In this document: piece by piece, positions 18,199-27,259 of the stretch
How positions within the stretch are numbered: position 1 is the first letter of the stretch
Layout: each line of letters starts with the position of its first letter
Notes under the pieces: generated by a model
What the model was told of the DNA's origin: nothing
What the model saw: only the letters and a program-made list of their open reading frames with translations
The model's database searches: none
DNA from: Myxococcus dinghuensis
Lineage (GTDB): Bacteria > Myxococcota > Myxococcia > Myxococcales > Myxococcaceae
Reading direction: 5' to 3'
Length of the DNA stretch: 64,000 bases
NCBI RefSeq assembly: GCF_024198235.1
Contig: NZ_JAKCFB010000001.1
Span: 124,001-188,000, forward strand
Program-made: the position numbers and the translations under genes

Positions 18199-19008
18199 AT
18201 GTTGACACCTCGGTGGGAGGAGGGCCTCGCGGGCCATGAGTTCGAGCACGACGCCCCCGCGCTGGGCCGGAGGAAGGTGGCCTGGGTGCGGGTGCCCTCG
18301 CGGCGCGCGCCCGCGGGCGGCTTCCCGGTCTGCTTCCTGCTTCATCCCTTCGGCGGAGACAGGCTCTCCTGGGCCCGTCAGGCGGGGGACTTCCTGGCGC
18401 ATTTCGGCGAGGAGTGGGCCTTCGTCTTCCCGGAGAGCGGACGGCGCTGGTTCATGAATGATGTCTCCGGTCGGCGCTACGAGGACTACCTCGTGGAGGA
18501 CCTCCTGCCCGCCGTCCAGGCCTCCTTCCCGGTGTCATGCGACGCGCGGCGACGGCTCGTCGGCGGGTTCTCCATGGGAGGGGCTGGCGCGGTGCACCTC
18601 GCGCTGCGCCACCCGGCGCTGTTCCCCCGGGCCTTCGCCATCGCCGGGGCGTTCTTCGCGTCCGAGCGCGAGGGGGACCCCTACGCGGCGCTGCGCGGAG
18701 GGGCCTGCATGATGCCGACGCAGCAGGAGCACGAGCGCGTCTGGGGGCCGCCGGGCAGCGAGGTCCGGCGCGTCTACGACACGGGCCGGCTGGTCGAGGC
18801 GGCGGCGGGGCAGGGGCTCACGCTGGCCCTGGAGGTGGGGACCGAGGACCATCCCCGCGTGGTGGAGATGAACCGCCGGATGCATCGTCTGCTCGTCACC
18901 ACGGGGATGTCACATACCTATGACGAATGTCCGGGGGACCACGGTTGGGACTACGCGGCGCGCGCGGCCCCCCGGGTGCTGGGGCGACTGCTCGCGTCCG
19001 GGGGGTGA
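18199..19008 (+). CDS. Alpha/beta-hydrolase esterase (esterase D/Ag85-like)
   Basis: A 269-residue alpha/beta hydrolase with LLHPFGGD as the oxyanion segment, the nucleophile elbow GGFSMGGAG (Ser125), a likely acid in VGTEDH (Asp217) and His248 in CPGDHGWDYA. It resembles the esterase D/antigen 85/PHB-depolymerase group. No signal peptide is present, so it acts in the cytoplasm. As the last gene of the operon, 17 bases after the adenylation gene, it may release a product from the carrier or hydrolyse an ester precursor. The substrate is unknown. Confidence 0.8.
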   Translation: MLTPRWEEGLAGHEFEHDAPALGRRKVAWVRVPSRRAPAGGFPVCFLLHPFGGDRLSWARQAGDFLAHFGEEWAFVFPESGRRWFMNDVSGRRYEDYLVEDLLPAVQASFPVSCDARRRLVGGFSMGGAGAVHLALRHPALFPRAFAIAGAFFASEREGDPYAALRGGACMMPTQQEHERVWGPPGSEVRRVYDTGRLVEAAAGQGLTLALEVGTEDHPRVVEMNRRMHRLLVTTGMSHTYDECPGDHGWDYAARAAPRVLGRLLASGG

Positions 19009-19108
19009 CGACGCGGAGGCGGCGGCCGGCAGGGCGCGTGTTCTTTGGGATAGGTGCCCCGCGTGACACTGGCATGGGGACGCCGGGCGTGTTCTAGCGC
19101 CGGGCACC

Positions 19109-19804
19109 ATGCGTTCGCAGACCCTCATCGTCCTCATTGGCTTGCTGCTCCTCGTCCCCGTCCGCGCCGTGCAGGCCCGGCCGGTCAGTTCGGAGGCGCA
19201 GTTCTGGTACGTGTTGTCGGCGCAGGGCCCCATCGCCGAGCCGTTCCTGTACTACCTGGAGGCGCAGCCGCGCGTCAGCAAGCAGGATGGCCGCGTCATC
19301 TTCCGCTCCGCGGGCGGCGTCCGGGCGCTGCACGACCTGTCGTTCTGGCTGGGCTACGCGTGGATTCCCCTCTGGGCCTGGGAGGAGGGAAACCCGTCCC
19401 TGCGGCAGGGCGAGAGCCGGCTGTTCCAGCAGGGGCTCTACACCCCCAAGCTCGGCGAGCTGAAGGCCACCGTGCGCGCGCGCTTCGAGCAGCGGTTCCT
19501 CCCGGGCACCACCGACGTCTCCCTCCGCACGCGCCTGTTGTTGCGCGGCGCCTATCCCATGGCGTTCGAATCGCGGTTGTCGCTGATTGTCTGGGACGAG
19601 GTCTTCTTCCACCTCAACACCGTAGAGGGAGGGCCGCGGACCGGCTTCGACATGAATCGCGCCTTCGTGGGCGCGGGTTGGAAGCTGGGGAAGCACTCCG
19701 CGCTCGAGGTCGGCTACCTCAACGTCTACACCCGCCGGCCCACCAAGGAGACGGATCAGCTCATCCACACCCTGTCGGTGGCGACGCCCTTCAACTTCAT
19801 GTGA
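19109..19804 (+). CDS. DUF2490 outer-membrane beta-barrel protein
   Basis: A 231-residue exported protein with a signal peptide (cleavage near ARP). The rest alternates aromatic and polar residues in short strands: LHDLSFWLGYAWIP, LKATVRARFEQRF, VSLRTRLLLRGAYP, HSALEVGYLNVYTRR. It ends in a Phe-containing strand (ATPFNFM) typical of BamA-inserted barrels. This matches DUF2490, a family of small outer-membrane barrels of unknown role. No partner is apparent; the upstream operon is a separate unit. A CTAGCG box at 19095-19100, nine bases before the ATG, may be part of its promoter. Confidence 0.78.
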   Translation: MRSQTLIVLIGLLLLVPVRAVQARPVSSEAQFWYVLSAQGPIAEPFLYYLEAQPRVSKQDGRVIFRSAGGVRALHDLSFWLGYAWIPLWAWEEGNPSLRQGESRLFQQGLYTPKLGELKATVRARFEQRFLPGTTDVSLRTRLLLRGAYPMAFESRLSLIVWDEVFFHLNTVEGGPRTGFDMNRAFVGAGWKLGKHSALEVGYLNVYTRRPTKETDQLIHTLSVATPFNFM

Positions 19805-19904
19805 GCAGGGGACGGCACGGGCCGCGCGCCCGCCTGCCGGGCCGGGCCGGGTCGGACTGTCGCCAGCCCCTGGGGTGCACACCCTCCATCCAGGGAGGGA
19901 TTCG

Positions 19905-20234
19905 ATGCGTCTTCCATGGATGGCGGCAGTGGGCGCGTTCGCGCTCTGGAGCGGGGTGGGCCGGGCGGAGGAGCAAGCCCCCACCCGCGTCGACGGCGCG
20001 CGCCAGCAGACGGACGACGAGGCCTGCGAGCGTGCCGGCGAAGGGACGGGCGGGAGCGGCTCCTCGGAGTCGGGGTGGTTGAAGGGCGGCCCGACGCCGG
20101 ACGAGCGGGATTCACCGGGGGACATCGAGCCGCACGACAACCGCGACTTCGACGCCACCACGGGCTCGAACACCGAGGACGACGCCACGGGGGATGCGCT
20201 GAAGACGCCCCGTGGTGGCGAGAGGGCGTCCTAG
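19905..20234 (+). CDS. Small secreted hydrophilic protein
   Basis: A 109-residue protein of unknown function. The ATG at 19905 follows CAGGGAGGG and starts a clear signal peptide (cleavage after GRAEEQ). The mature part is acidic and disordered-looking (GGSGSSESGWLKGG, DNRDFDATTGSNTEDDATG), with a single Cys. No domain is recognised. Its TAG stop shares the palindrome CTAG with the stop of the convergent bestrophin gene. Confidence 0.6.
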   Translation: MRLPWMAAVGAFALWSGVGRAEEQAPTRVDGARQQTDDEACERAGEGTGGSGSSESGWLKGGPTPDERDSPGDIEPHDNRDFDATTGSNTEDDATGDALKTPRGGERAS

Positions 20235-21130
20235 GTCAGGACGAAGTTCGCGTCCGGCTGGAGGGCGGGGGGCAGCGGCTCTCCGGCCAGCTCCAGCACG
20301 GCGCGCTCGATGGTGCGCGTCATCGCGTCCAGGGGCAGGTCGTTCGGCTCGGTGCCGAAGGGGTCCTCCAGCTCCGCCGTCACCATGTCGAGCGCGATGA
20401 AGGTGTACGACACGAACACGGACATGAGCGGCGTGGACCAGCCCAGGCTGCTGGAGAGCGTGAACGGGAGCAGCAGGCTGTAGAGGTAGACGGTGCGGTG
20501 CAGCATCACGCTGTACACGTACGGAATCGGGGTGGAGGCGATGCGCTCGCACCCGCCGATGACCTCCGACAGCCGGTTGAGGTTGTCGTCGAGCGAGGCG
20601 ACCAGCAGCTCGCCCAGCCGTCCTTCCTGTCGCAGGCGTGAAATCTCCTCCGCCAGTCCTTGGAGCACCTGGGCTGGACGCTCGTTCGCGGTGACCACCT
20701 GCTCCCGCACGCCGGGGGGCAGCGTGTCGAGGGGGATGGGGCTGTGCCGCAGTTGGTGGTTGAGCGTCAGGGCCAGGGCGCGGAGCCGATCGCACAGCCG
20801 GCGACGCTCGTCCTGGGTGAGCGCGGGGGCGGGCAGGGTGAGCGCCTGCCGCATGAACGAGCGCGAGACGATGAGCAGCGAGCCCCACAGCTTCCGGCCC
20901 TCCCAGAAGCGGTCGTAGGCGGTGCTGTTGCGGAAGCCCAGGAAGATGGCCAGGGCCACGCCGAGCAACCCCAGCGGGCCCGGCTCCAGGCGGAAGCGCC
21001 AGGGCTCCAGCAACACCGCCACGCACGACACGACCAGGAAGAAGAGGAGGCGGGGGAGGATTCTCGGAACCACCGAGCCCCGCCAGACGAACAGCATCCG
21101 GAGCCAGTGGAGACGAGGGCGGACGATCAT
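20231..21130 (-). CDS. Bestrophin-family (YneE/UPF0187) ion channel
   Basis: A 299-residue membrane protein of the bacterial bestrophin family. It carries the conserved FRNSTAYDRFWEGRKLWG segment after the first hydrophobic helices, the IPYVYSVMLHR pore-region helix, and the DPFGTEPNDLPLD motif that precedes the C-terminal helix. Four hydrophobic segments are seen. Bacterial homologues are pentameric cation or anion channels in the inner membrane. It follows a frameshifted gene on the same strand by 29 bases, so they may form one transcript. Function in this organism is unknown. Confidence 0.88.
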   Translation of the reverse strand: MIVRPRLHWLRMLFVWRGSVVPRILPRLLFFLVVSCVAVLLEPWRFRLEPGPLGLLGVALAIFLGFRNSTAYDRFWEGRKLWGSLLIVSRSFMRQALTLPAPALTQDERRRLCDRLRALALTLNHQLRHSPIPLDTLPPGVREQVVTANERPAQVLQGLAEEISRLRQEGRLGELLVASLDDNLNRLSEVIGGCERIASTPIPYVYSVMLHRTVYLYSLLLPFTLSSSLGWSTPLMSVFVSYTFIALDMVTAELEDPFGTEPNDLPLDAMTRTIERAVLELAGEPLPPALQPDANFVLT

Positions 21131-21159
21131 GCCGCCCCTCTATCACGCCCGGGCCGGCG

Positions 21160-21580
21160 TCACAGGGACTCGGGGGACAGGATGGCGGACACCGTGGGCA
21201 CCAGGCCCGCCCGCTCGAAGGCCCGCGTGTCGGCGCGGCTCGAGGCCCCCTTGAAGCCGAAGCTGGAACGGCAGACGCATGGCAGCTTGTCGTCGTACTT
21301 CCGCGTCTCGGGGGCCACGTAGGCATTGAAGACGAAGCACATGCACTCGACGAAGGCCTCCGGGTCGCCCATCCGCCCCTTCGTGTACTGGCTCAGGTCG
21401 ATATGGATGCACGGGTAGTCATTGACGGAGGAGACGCACGTCGTCGACGAACTGCTTGCAGCGCCCCAGGCCGTCCTCCCGCGGCAGCTCGTACAGCAAG
21501 CCATTGCCGGTCCACCGCGCGCGCGCGTCCAGGCGGCAGTCCGAGTGTTGGTGGTCGTCGCACAGGTCCTCCATGCACAT
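21160..21580 (-). pseudogene. Frameshifted Cys-rich gene, unknown family
   Basis: The gene starts as MCMEDLCDDHQHSDCRLD (ATG at 21580, or at 21574 with CGGAG upstream) and reads well to FVDDV, then meets a stop at 21419-21421. In the next frame the sequence continues sensibly as CVSSVNDYPCIHIDLSQYTK and ends at 21160. One extra base between about 21436 and 21446 would explain this. Joined, the product would be about 139 residues with several Cys pairs (CMC, CVC) and no signal peptide or recognised domain. It is either a recent pseudogene, a sequencing error or, less likely, a programmed shift. It is followed by the bestrophin gene. Confidence 0.6.
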
Positions 21581-21774
21581 CTCCGTGAAGTCGGTTTTGA
21601 CCCGTGTTGGAAGTGTCTGTGTGAGCGTTCCCGTGGGGCGCGGCGGGTGTCTGGATGCGCGCGCAAAATATTCGTGGGATTCCGGTCTCGCGCGTCATCA
21701 ATAAATTGCGTGTTCATACCCCGAGTGTGGATCTAAAAGGCCACGCCCTTTTCCCGGGCACCTTCACCAAGGGG

Positions 21775-24700
21775 ATGGCAGTGAATCGACGATTGATATT
21801 GCTCCTGTCGGGGGTCGCGCTCGCGGCATGCAACGAACCTGGGGCGGACGAGGAGGGGCGCGCGGCGCCCTCCACCCAGGAGCAGGAATTGCCGGGGGAC
21901 CCGCTGTGCAAGCTGCCCGCGGCGACCAACACGGTGCTCCCGGTGGGGGCGCGGCGTTTCCTGGGGCTGGCGAGCACGCGCACGGGTTCGGCGCTGGCCG
22001 CGGGCGACCTCGACGGTGACGGACGCATCGAGCTCGTCATCGGCGCGCCCGCGGTGGCGGGCTCGACGGCGCTGAAGGGCTACGTCCATGTCGTGTCGCT
22101 GGCGAGCCCGCTGGACATCAGCCGCTACAGCACGCGTTACGAGGGGGAGGCGGTGGGCAACCGGCTGGGTGGCGCCGTCGCGGTGGGTGACTTCGTCACC
22201 GGCGCGCGGCAGGACCTGCTGATGGGGGCGCCCGGGCACACGGCCAGCCAGGGCATCGCGTATCCGGTGGATGGCCTCACGCTGGGCGGCGGCGACAAGC
22301 CGTTGAGCGCGACGAACCCGCGGCTGCGGGGGGCGACGACGGCGGAGCAGGCGGGCGCCGCGCTCGCGGTGGGTGACATCAACGGCGACGGCGTGGACGA
22401 CGTCATCGTCGGCTCGCCCTTCTACGACACGTCCACGACGTACGCGGACACGGGCGCGGTCTACGCCTTCACGGGACCCGTGACGCCATCCTCCAATGGT
22501 CAGCTCGGCAGCGCGCCCATCCGCGTGCTGGGAGGCCTGACGCAGGCCAACTACCAGGCGGGCACGTCGGTGGCCGTGGCGGACGTGAACGGCGACGGCA
22601 TCAAGGACCTCGTCGTCGGCGCGCCCCGCTACGACGTGGGGGCCCTGACGGACGCGGGCGCGGTGTTCGTCTTCTTCGGCCCGGTGTCGGGTCTGCAGAC
22701 CTTCGCCACGGCGAACCTCGTCCTGACGGGCGCGGTGGCGGGCGAGCTGACGGGCAGCGCGGTGGCCAGCGCGGGTGACCTGGACGGCGACGGCCTGGAG
22801 GACCTGCTCATCGGCGCTCCCGCGTCGGGGACGGCCGCGGGCAAGGCCTACGTGGTGTACGGCGGCACGGCGACGGCGTCGCCCTTCTCCCTGGCGGCGC
22901 AGCCGCGCTTCACGGGCGTGGCCCAGGACCTCGCGGGGACGGCCCTGCTCGGTCCCGGGGACATCAACGGCGACGGCTTCAAGGACGTGCTCGTCGGCGC
23001 GCCGGGCTACTCGTCCAACGCGGGCGCGGTGTACGTGGCTTACGGCGCGGCGACCCGCTTCACGGGGAACGTGTCGCTCGCGACGCTGCCGCGCTACGCG
23101 GGCCTGGCGGCGAGCGAGACCGGGCGCGCGTTGGTCGCGCTGGGGGACGTGGACGGGGACGGCTCCGCCGACTTCGCGGTGGGCTCTCCGGGCCTGTCCA
23201 GCGCGGGCGCGGCGACCCTGGTGCTCGGCTACGGCCCCCGCACCTGGTACGTGGACAACGACGGCGACGGGGTGGGCACGAGCGTGGGCTCCTCGCGCCA
23301 GTGCGGCGAGCCGGCCGCGGGCAGCAAGCGCGCGTTGATCGACGGCGACTGTGACGACACCCGCGCGAACGTCTACCCCGGCGCGGACGAGGTCTGTGAG
23401 GCCTCCGCCGAGGAGGAGATCGACAACAACTGTGACGGCCTGAAGGGCGACGACCCGGGGGCCAACCCGGTGAACGTGAAGACGTGGGTCCCGGACAACG
23501 ACGGCGACCTGTACGTCTACTTCAACGCCGCGCAGCAGAGCTGTGCGCCGCCCGCGAGCTCCGGGTGGATCGACCTCAACACCAGCGTGGGCCTGGAGTG
23601 TGACCCCCCGCCCGGGAACCCGGACCCCGGCTTCACCACCGACAACGACCCCACCATCCACCAGTTCGCCCCGGAGGTCTGCGACGGCAAGGACAACAAC
23701 TGTGACGGCGCCATCGACGAGGACCAGGCGCTCTGGCCGCCGTGGTATCCGGACTCCGACGGGGACGGCTACGGCCGGGACGCCAACGTCGTCCACGCCT
23801 GCGCGGCGCCGCCCCAGTACGTGGACAACAAGGCGGACTGCGACGACACGCTGGCCAGCACCCACCCCGGCGCGCTCGAGGTCTGCGACAACCGCGACAA
23901 CGACTGCGACGGCAGCGTGGACGAGGGCGTGCTGACGACTTACTTCCGGGACGCGGATGGGGATGGCCACGGCGTGCCCACGCAGACCGTCCAGGCCTGC
24001 AGCATGCCCGCGGGCTACGCGGCCACCAGCGACGACTGCAACGACACGCCGGGCAACGGCGCGCTCATGTACCCCGGCCGCGCCGAGGTGTGCGACGGGC
24101 TGGACAACAACTGCAACTTCGACACGGACGAGGGCGTGAAGTCCGCCTTCTACCTGGACACGGACGGAGACGGTTACGGCAACCCGTATGTCTTCGTGAT
24201 GGCGTGCACCGCGTCGGGGTACGTGACCAACAACCTGGATTGCGACGACAGCCGGCCGGGGACGCACCCCGGGGCGGCGGAGGTCTGCGACGGCCGCGAC
24301 AACAACTGCGACGGCCGGGTGGACGAGGGCGTGCTCGGGGAGTGGTATCCCGACGCGGACAATGACGGCGTGGGGACGTCCAACGCGTCGTTCCGGGTGC
24401 TCGCGTGCACGGCGCCGTCGGGCTACGTGGCGAGCCACGCGGACTGCAACGACGGCAACGCGACGGTGAAGCCGGGGGCGCCGGAGCTTTGCGACCTGCT
24501 GGACAACGACTGCGACGGCGCCGTGGACGAGGGGCTGGCCACGACGAACTGGTACGTGGACGCGGACGGTGACGGCCATGGCCAGTCCAACGGGACGCCC
24601 GTGGCGGCCTGCGCCTCCCCGGGGCCGGGCTACGTGAACAACCACACGGACTGCAACGACGCCAACGCCCGCATCAACCCGGCGCAGGTGGAGGTCTGCG

Positions 24701-25335
24701 AGGTGAGCGGAGCCCAGGTGGACAACAACTGCGACGGGAACACGGAGAACGCCGTCGACGGCACCACGTGGTACCGGGACGCGGATGGCGACGGCTTCGG
24801 CGTGAAGACCCTCACGGTGAAGAGCTGCACGCGGCCCGCGGGCTACGTGGCCGTGGAGGGAGACTGCAACGACCTCAACCCGGAGGTGAACCCGGGCATG
24901 ACGGAGCGCTGCGAGCCGGGGGCGTACGCGGACCAGGTGGACAACGACTGCGACGGGGACCGCAACGACGTGGACCCCGAGCTGCCGGAGAGTTCCGGCG
25001 GCGCGCCGCTCTGGTACGGCGACGCCGACAAGGACGGCCACGCGGGCACGGGCTTCCAGCTGCGCTGGTGCACCAACCCCACCAACCTGGTGGACCCCAC
25101 CACCGGCAACGTGCTGGTCCAGGGCCACTACGTGTCCACGCTGCCGGATGACTGCGACGACACCAACAGGGGCGTCTACAAGCGGGAGATCTGGTACGAG
25201 GACCGGGACGGCGACGGCTGCGGCAATCCCGCCGCGGGCCGTGAGTCCTGCGGCTCGCCCGCGGGCTGCGGCTTCCCGTTCGTGCTGAACAACAAGGACA
25301 CCAGCGACAGCAATCCGGCGGACTGCCGTCCCTGA
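21775..25335 (+). CDS. Large surface lipoprotein: 7 FG-GAP blades + MopE-type repeats
   Basis: A 1186-residue lipoprotein (ALAAC, Cys19). Residues about 55-500 hold seven FG-GAP repeats with calcium loops (for example GDINGDGVDDVIVGSP), enough for one seven-bladed integrin-alpha-like propeller. Residues about 500-1186 hold around ten Cys-rich units of the MopE type (DADGDGHG, DCNDxNxxINPGAxEVCD, DNNCDGxVDEG), each with two Asp-rich calcium-like loops and conserved Cys. Known MopE proteins bind copper, but many myxobacterial relatives are of unknown role. I chose the ATG at 21775 because it begins the lipoprotein signal. A strong hairpin follows the gene. Confidence 0.88.
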   Translation: MAVNRRLILLLSGVALAACNEPGADEEGRAAPSTQEQELPGDPLCKLPAATNTVLPVGARRFLGLASTRTGSALAAGDLDGDGRIELVIGAPAVAGSTALKGYVHVVSLASPLDISRYSTRYEGEAVGNRLGGAVAVGDFVTGARQDLLMGAPGHTASQGIAYPVDGLTLGGGDKPLSATNPRLRGATTAEQAGAALAVGDINGDGVDDVIVGSPFYDTSTTYADTGAVYAFTGPVTPSSNGQLGSAPIRVLGGLTQANYQAGTSVAVADVNGDGIKDLVVGAPRYDVGALTDAGAVFVFFGPVSGLQTFATANLVLTGAVAGELTGSAVASAGDLDGDGLEDLLIGAPASGTAAGKAYVVYGGTATASPFSLAAQPRFTGVAQDLAGTALLGPGDINGDGFKDVLVGAPGYSSNAGAVYVAYGAATRFTGNVSLATLPRYAGLAASETGRALVALGDVDGDGSADFAVGSPGLSSAGAATLVLGYGPRTWYVDNDGDGVGTSVGSSRQCGEPAAGSKRALIDGDCDDTRANVYPGADEVCEASAEEEIDNNCDGLKGDDPGANPVNVKTWVPDNDGDLYVYFNAAQQSCAPPASSGWIDLNTSVGLECDPPPGNPDPGFTTDNDPTIHQFAPEVCDGKDNNCDGAIDEDQALWPPWYPDSDGDGYGRDANVVHACAAPPQYVDNKADCDDTLASTHPGALEVCDNRDNDCDGSVDEGVLTTYFRDADGDGHGVPTQTVQACSMPAGYAATSDDCNDTPGNGALMYPGRAEVCDGLDNNCNFDTDEGVKSAFYLDTDGDGYGNPYVFVMACTASGYVTNNLDCDDSRPGTHPGAAEVCDGRDNNCDGRVDEGVLGEWYPDADNDGVGTSNASFRVLACTAPSGYVASHADCNDGNATVKPGAPELCDLLDNDCDGAVDEGLATTNWYVDADGDGHGQSNGTPVAACASPGPGYVNNHTDCNDANARINPAQVEVCEVSGAQVDNNCDGNTENAVDGTTWYRDADGDGFGVKTLTVKSCTRPAGYVAVEGDCNDLNPEVNPGMTERCEPGAYADQVDNDCDGDRNDVDPELPESSGGAPLWYGDADKDGHAGTGFQLRWCTNPTNLVDPTTGNVLVQGHYVSTLPDDCDDTNRGVYKREIWYEDRDGDGCGNPAAGRESCGSPAGCGFPFVLNNKDTSDSNPADCRP

Positions 25336-25374
25336 GCGGGGTGCCCGCGCGCGCGGCCCGCGCCCGCGGGTCGA

Positions 25375-25408
25375 GGCCCTCCCCGAGAGCACATCCTCGC
25401 GGAGGGCC
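25375..25408. terminator. Bidirectional hairpin between convergent genes
   Basis: The stem GGCCCTCC (25375-25382) pairs with GGAGGGCC (25401-25408), with an inner CGAG/CTCG stem and an 8-base loop. It lacks a T-run, but its place between two convergent stop codons suggests it ends both transcripts. Confidence 0.6.
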
Positions 25409-25426
25409 CGTGTCCCGGCCGGTGGC

Positions 25427-27091
25427 CTACAGGGGACCGAGTCCGGGAGAGATGATGGCGGCGCTGAACGCGTTCAGGCCGCCGTCGTAGACGAGCACGC
25501 TGGCGAACGCGCCTCCCCGGCCATCGTCGCGAAGCAACACGAGGTCCGCCCTCCCGTCGCCCGAGATGTCTCCCGCGTGGAAGGCCAGGGCCGTGGCGGG
25601 CGCCGCGAGGTGGGTCCGGACGTGGGCGTCCTCGAAGGCCTCGCCATTCCAACGCCAGAGGACGACGCGCAGCCGGTCCGCGTCGTCGCGCAGTTGCAGC
25701 AGCTCCTGCGTCCCGTCCGCGTCGGTGTCCCCCGTCAGCCAGTCCATCGCGTCCCAGGGCTCGTCGGTGAGGACCTCCCGCGTGGTCGTGAAGCGGGTGC
25801 CCTGGACGTTCTGATGGACGCGCAGCGCGACGCGGCCGTCCACGTCGCGCGCCTGGGCCAGGTCCGTGCGCCCGTCGCCGTCGAGGTCGAGCGCGAAGAA
25901 CCTCGAGGCCTCGCTCGCGCCCTGGAGCCGGGACGTGTCGACCCAGCCATGCTCGTAGCAGGTGCCCGCGGCGTCCGGCTTGTGGATGACGAGCCGGACC
26001 TCGCCCGCGTCGCTCCACACCTGGAAGAGGTCGGTGCGTCCATCTCCGTCGACGTCGCCCGTCCGCCAGTCGAGGGCGTCCGTGCCGCCCGCCATGCGGC
26101 GCGTGGGTCCCGTCTCGTAGCCGAGGCCCGGGGTCGCGCGGTGGACGGTGACTTGGAGCAGCCCGGAGGGAGAGGGCGACAGCTCCGCGAGGTCCGTCAG
26201 GCCGTCGCCGTTCACGTCGACGGGCAGATACAGGAACGCGCGGGGATGGCCCCGGAGGGGGATGGGAGGACGTGGCTGGAGGCCCACGCCATCCGAGCGC
26301 CAGACGCGCAGCCAGGGACTCGCGGGCGTGCCCCCGACCTGGAGCACGTCGGTGAGGCCGTCGCCGTCCGCGTCACCCGTCAGCCACACGAGCGCCTCCG
26401 CCTCCACCTCCGTGGCGGTGAGGGCTGGCGCGCCGTTCTGGTGGAGGGCGCGGTTGACGCCGATGCCGAGCAGGCCCCGCTCGTCCCGAAGGTAGACGAG
26501 GTCGGGACGCCCGTCCGCGTCGACGTGCATGAGGGGGAGCAACCGCTGCTTCATGCCCGTGAACCAACGGGAGGGACCATGGACGGCCTGCGCACCCTCG
26601 ATGTCCCGTCGTCGCAACCTCCCCTCGTCGAACGGAGGGAGGGGGAGCGAAAGGACCTGGCCGGAGGCCTGGACGCCCAGGTGCTCCCAGCGGCTCGTCG
26701 CGGTGCGGGGAGGGACGACGAGCGTCGCGTCGTCGTGGCGCGGGGGCGCGTCGTCCGGTGTCGTGGGGGGCGTGAGCGCGACCTCGGCGTGCGGCGGCCC
26801 ACGAAGCGGCGCTCCGGCCGCGCGCTCGCAGTCGACGAACCCCGTGAAGCGCACGTCCGCATAGCGCTCCCAGGTATTCGCGAGGGCCTCGCGGACCGCG
26901 GACCTCCGCCCGGCGTCGCCGGGGGTGGACCAGCACACGGACACCTCGCGCCCCCGGGAGGGTGCGCGCTCCTCGCGGGGCGGGGACGTCGCGGGAGCCG
27001 TCTCGCGGAGGAAGGTCACATCGCAGGACATGGCGAGGCCGCATGTGACGAACAACAGCCGCTTGGCCCAGGGGACCGCTCGTCGGGGCAT
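25427..27091 (-). CDS. VCBS/FG-GAP propeller lipoprotein with a degenerate metalloprotease-like N-domain
   Basis: A 554-residue lipoprotein (AMSC, Cys23); AGGAGGG precedes the ATG at 27091. Residues about 50-195 look like a matrixin-type protease domain at both ends: VSVCWSTPGD plus ALANTWERYADVRFTGFVDC at the start and RRRDIEGAQAVHG at the end, as in catalytic domains that precede a hemopexin-like part. The HExxHxxG zinc motif expected between them is absent. Residues about 210-554 hold seven DxDGDGxxD repeats, enough for a seven-bladed propeller. It therefore looks like a surface binding protein derived from a protease. It is convergent with the MopE lipoprotein. Confidence 0.78.
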   Translation of the reverse strand: MPRRAVPWAKRLLFVTCGLAMSCDVTFLRETAPATSPPREERAPSRGREVSVCWSTPGDAGRRSAVREALANTWERYADVRFTGFVDCERAAGAPLRGPPHAEVALTPPTTPDDAPPRHDDATLVVPPRTATSRWEHLGVQASGQVLSLPLPPFDEGRLRRRDIEGAQAVHGPSRWFTGMKQRLLPLMHVDADGRPDLVYLRDERGLLGIGVNRALHQNGAPALTATEVEAEALVWLTGDADGDGLTDVLQVGGTPASPWLRVWRSDGVGLQPRPPIPLRGHPRAFLYLPVDVNGDGLTDLAELSPSPSGLLQVTVHRATPGLGYETGPTRRMAGGTDALDWRTGDVDGDGRTDLFQVWSDAGEVRLVIHKPDAAGTCYEHGWVDTSRLQGASEASRFFALDLDGDGRTDLAQARDVDGRVALRVHQNVQGTRFTTTREVLTDEPWDAMDWLTGDTDADGTQELLQLRDDADRLRVVLWRWNGEAFEDAHVRTHLAAPATALAFHAGDISGDGRADLVLLRDDGRGGAFASVLVYDGGLNAFSAAIISPGLGPL

Positions 27092-27259
27092 GTCGAGCCC
27101 TCCTGGGCCCTTCATGCCCGGCAGGCCGTGACCGCCGCGTGACGGCTGGGGCGCGCGGGAGCCCGGGCTCCGGTGCGGGCCAGCCGGGCGGAGCACGAGG
27201 GCCACCTGCGCGGTGCCGGGCCCACACGCTGGCGTGGGCCCGGGCGGTGTCCACGGCCG

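Noticed and set aside
21733-25392. 1219-residue minus-strand open frame
   Set aside because: It is the shadow of the FG-GAP/MopE gene; Val/Arg-rich repeats reflect the Asp/Gly repeats on the plus strand.
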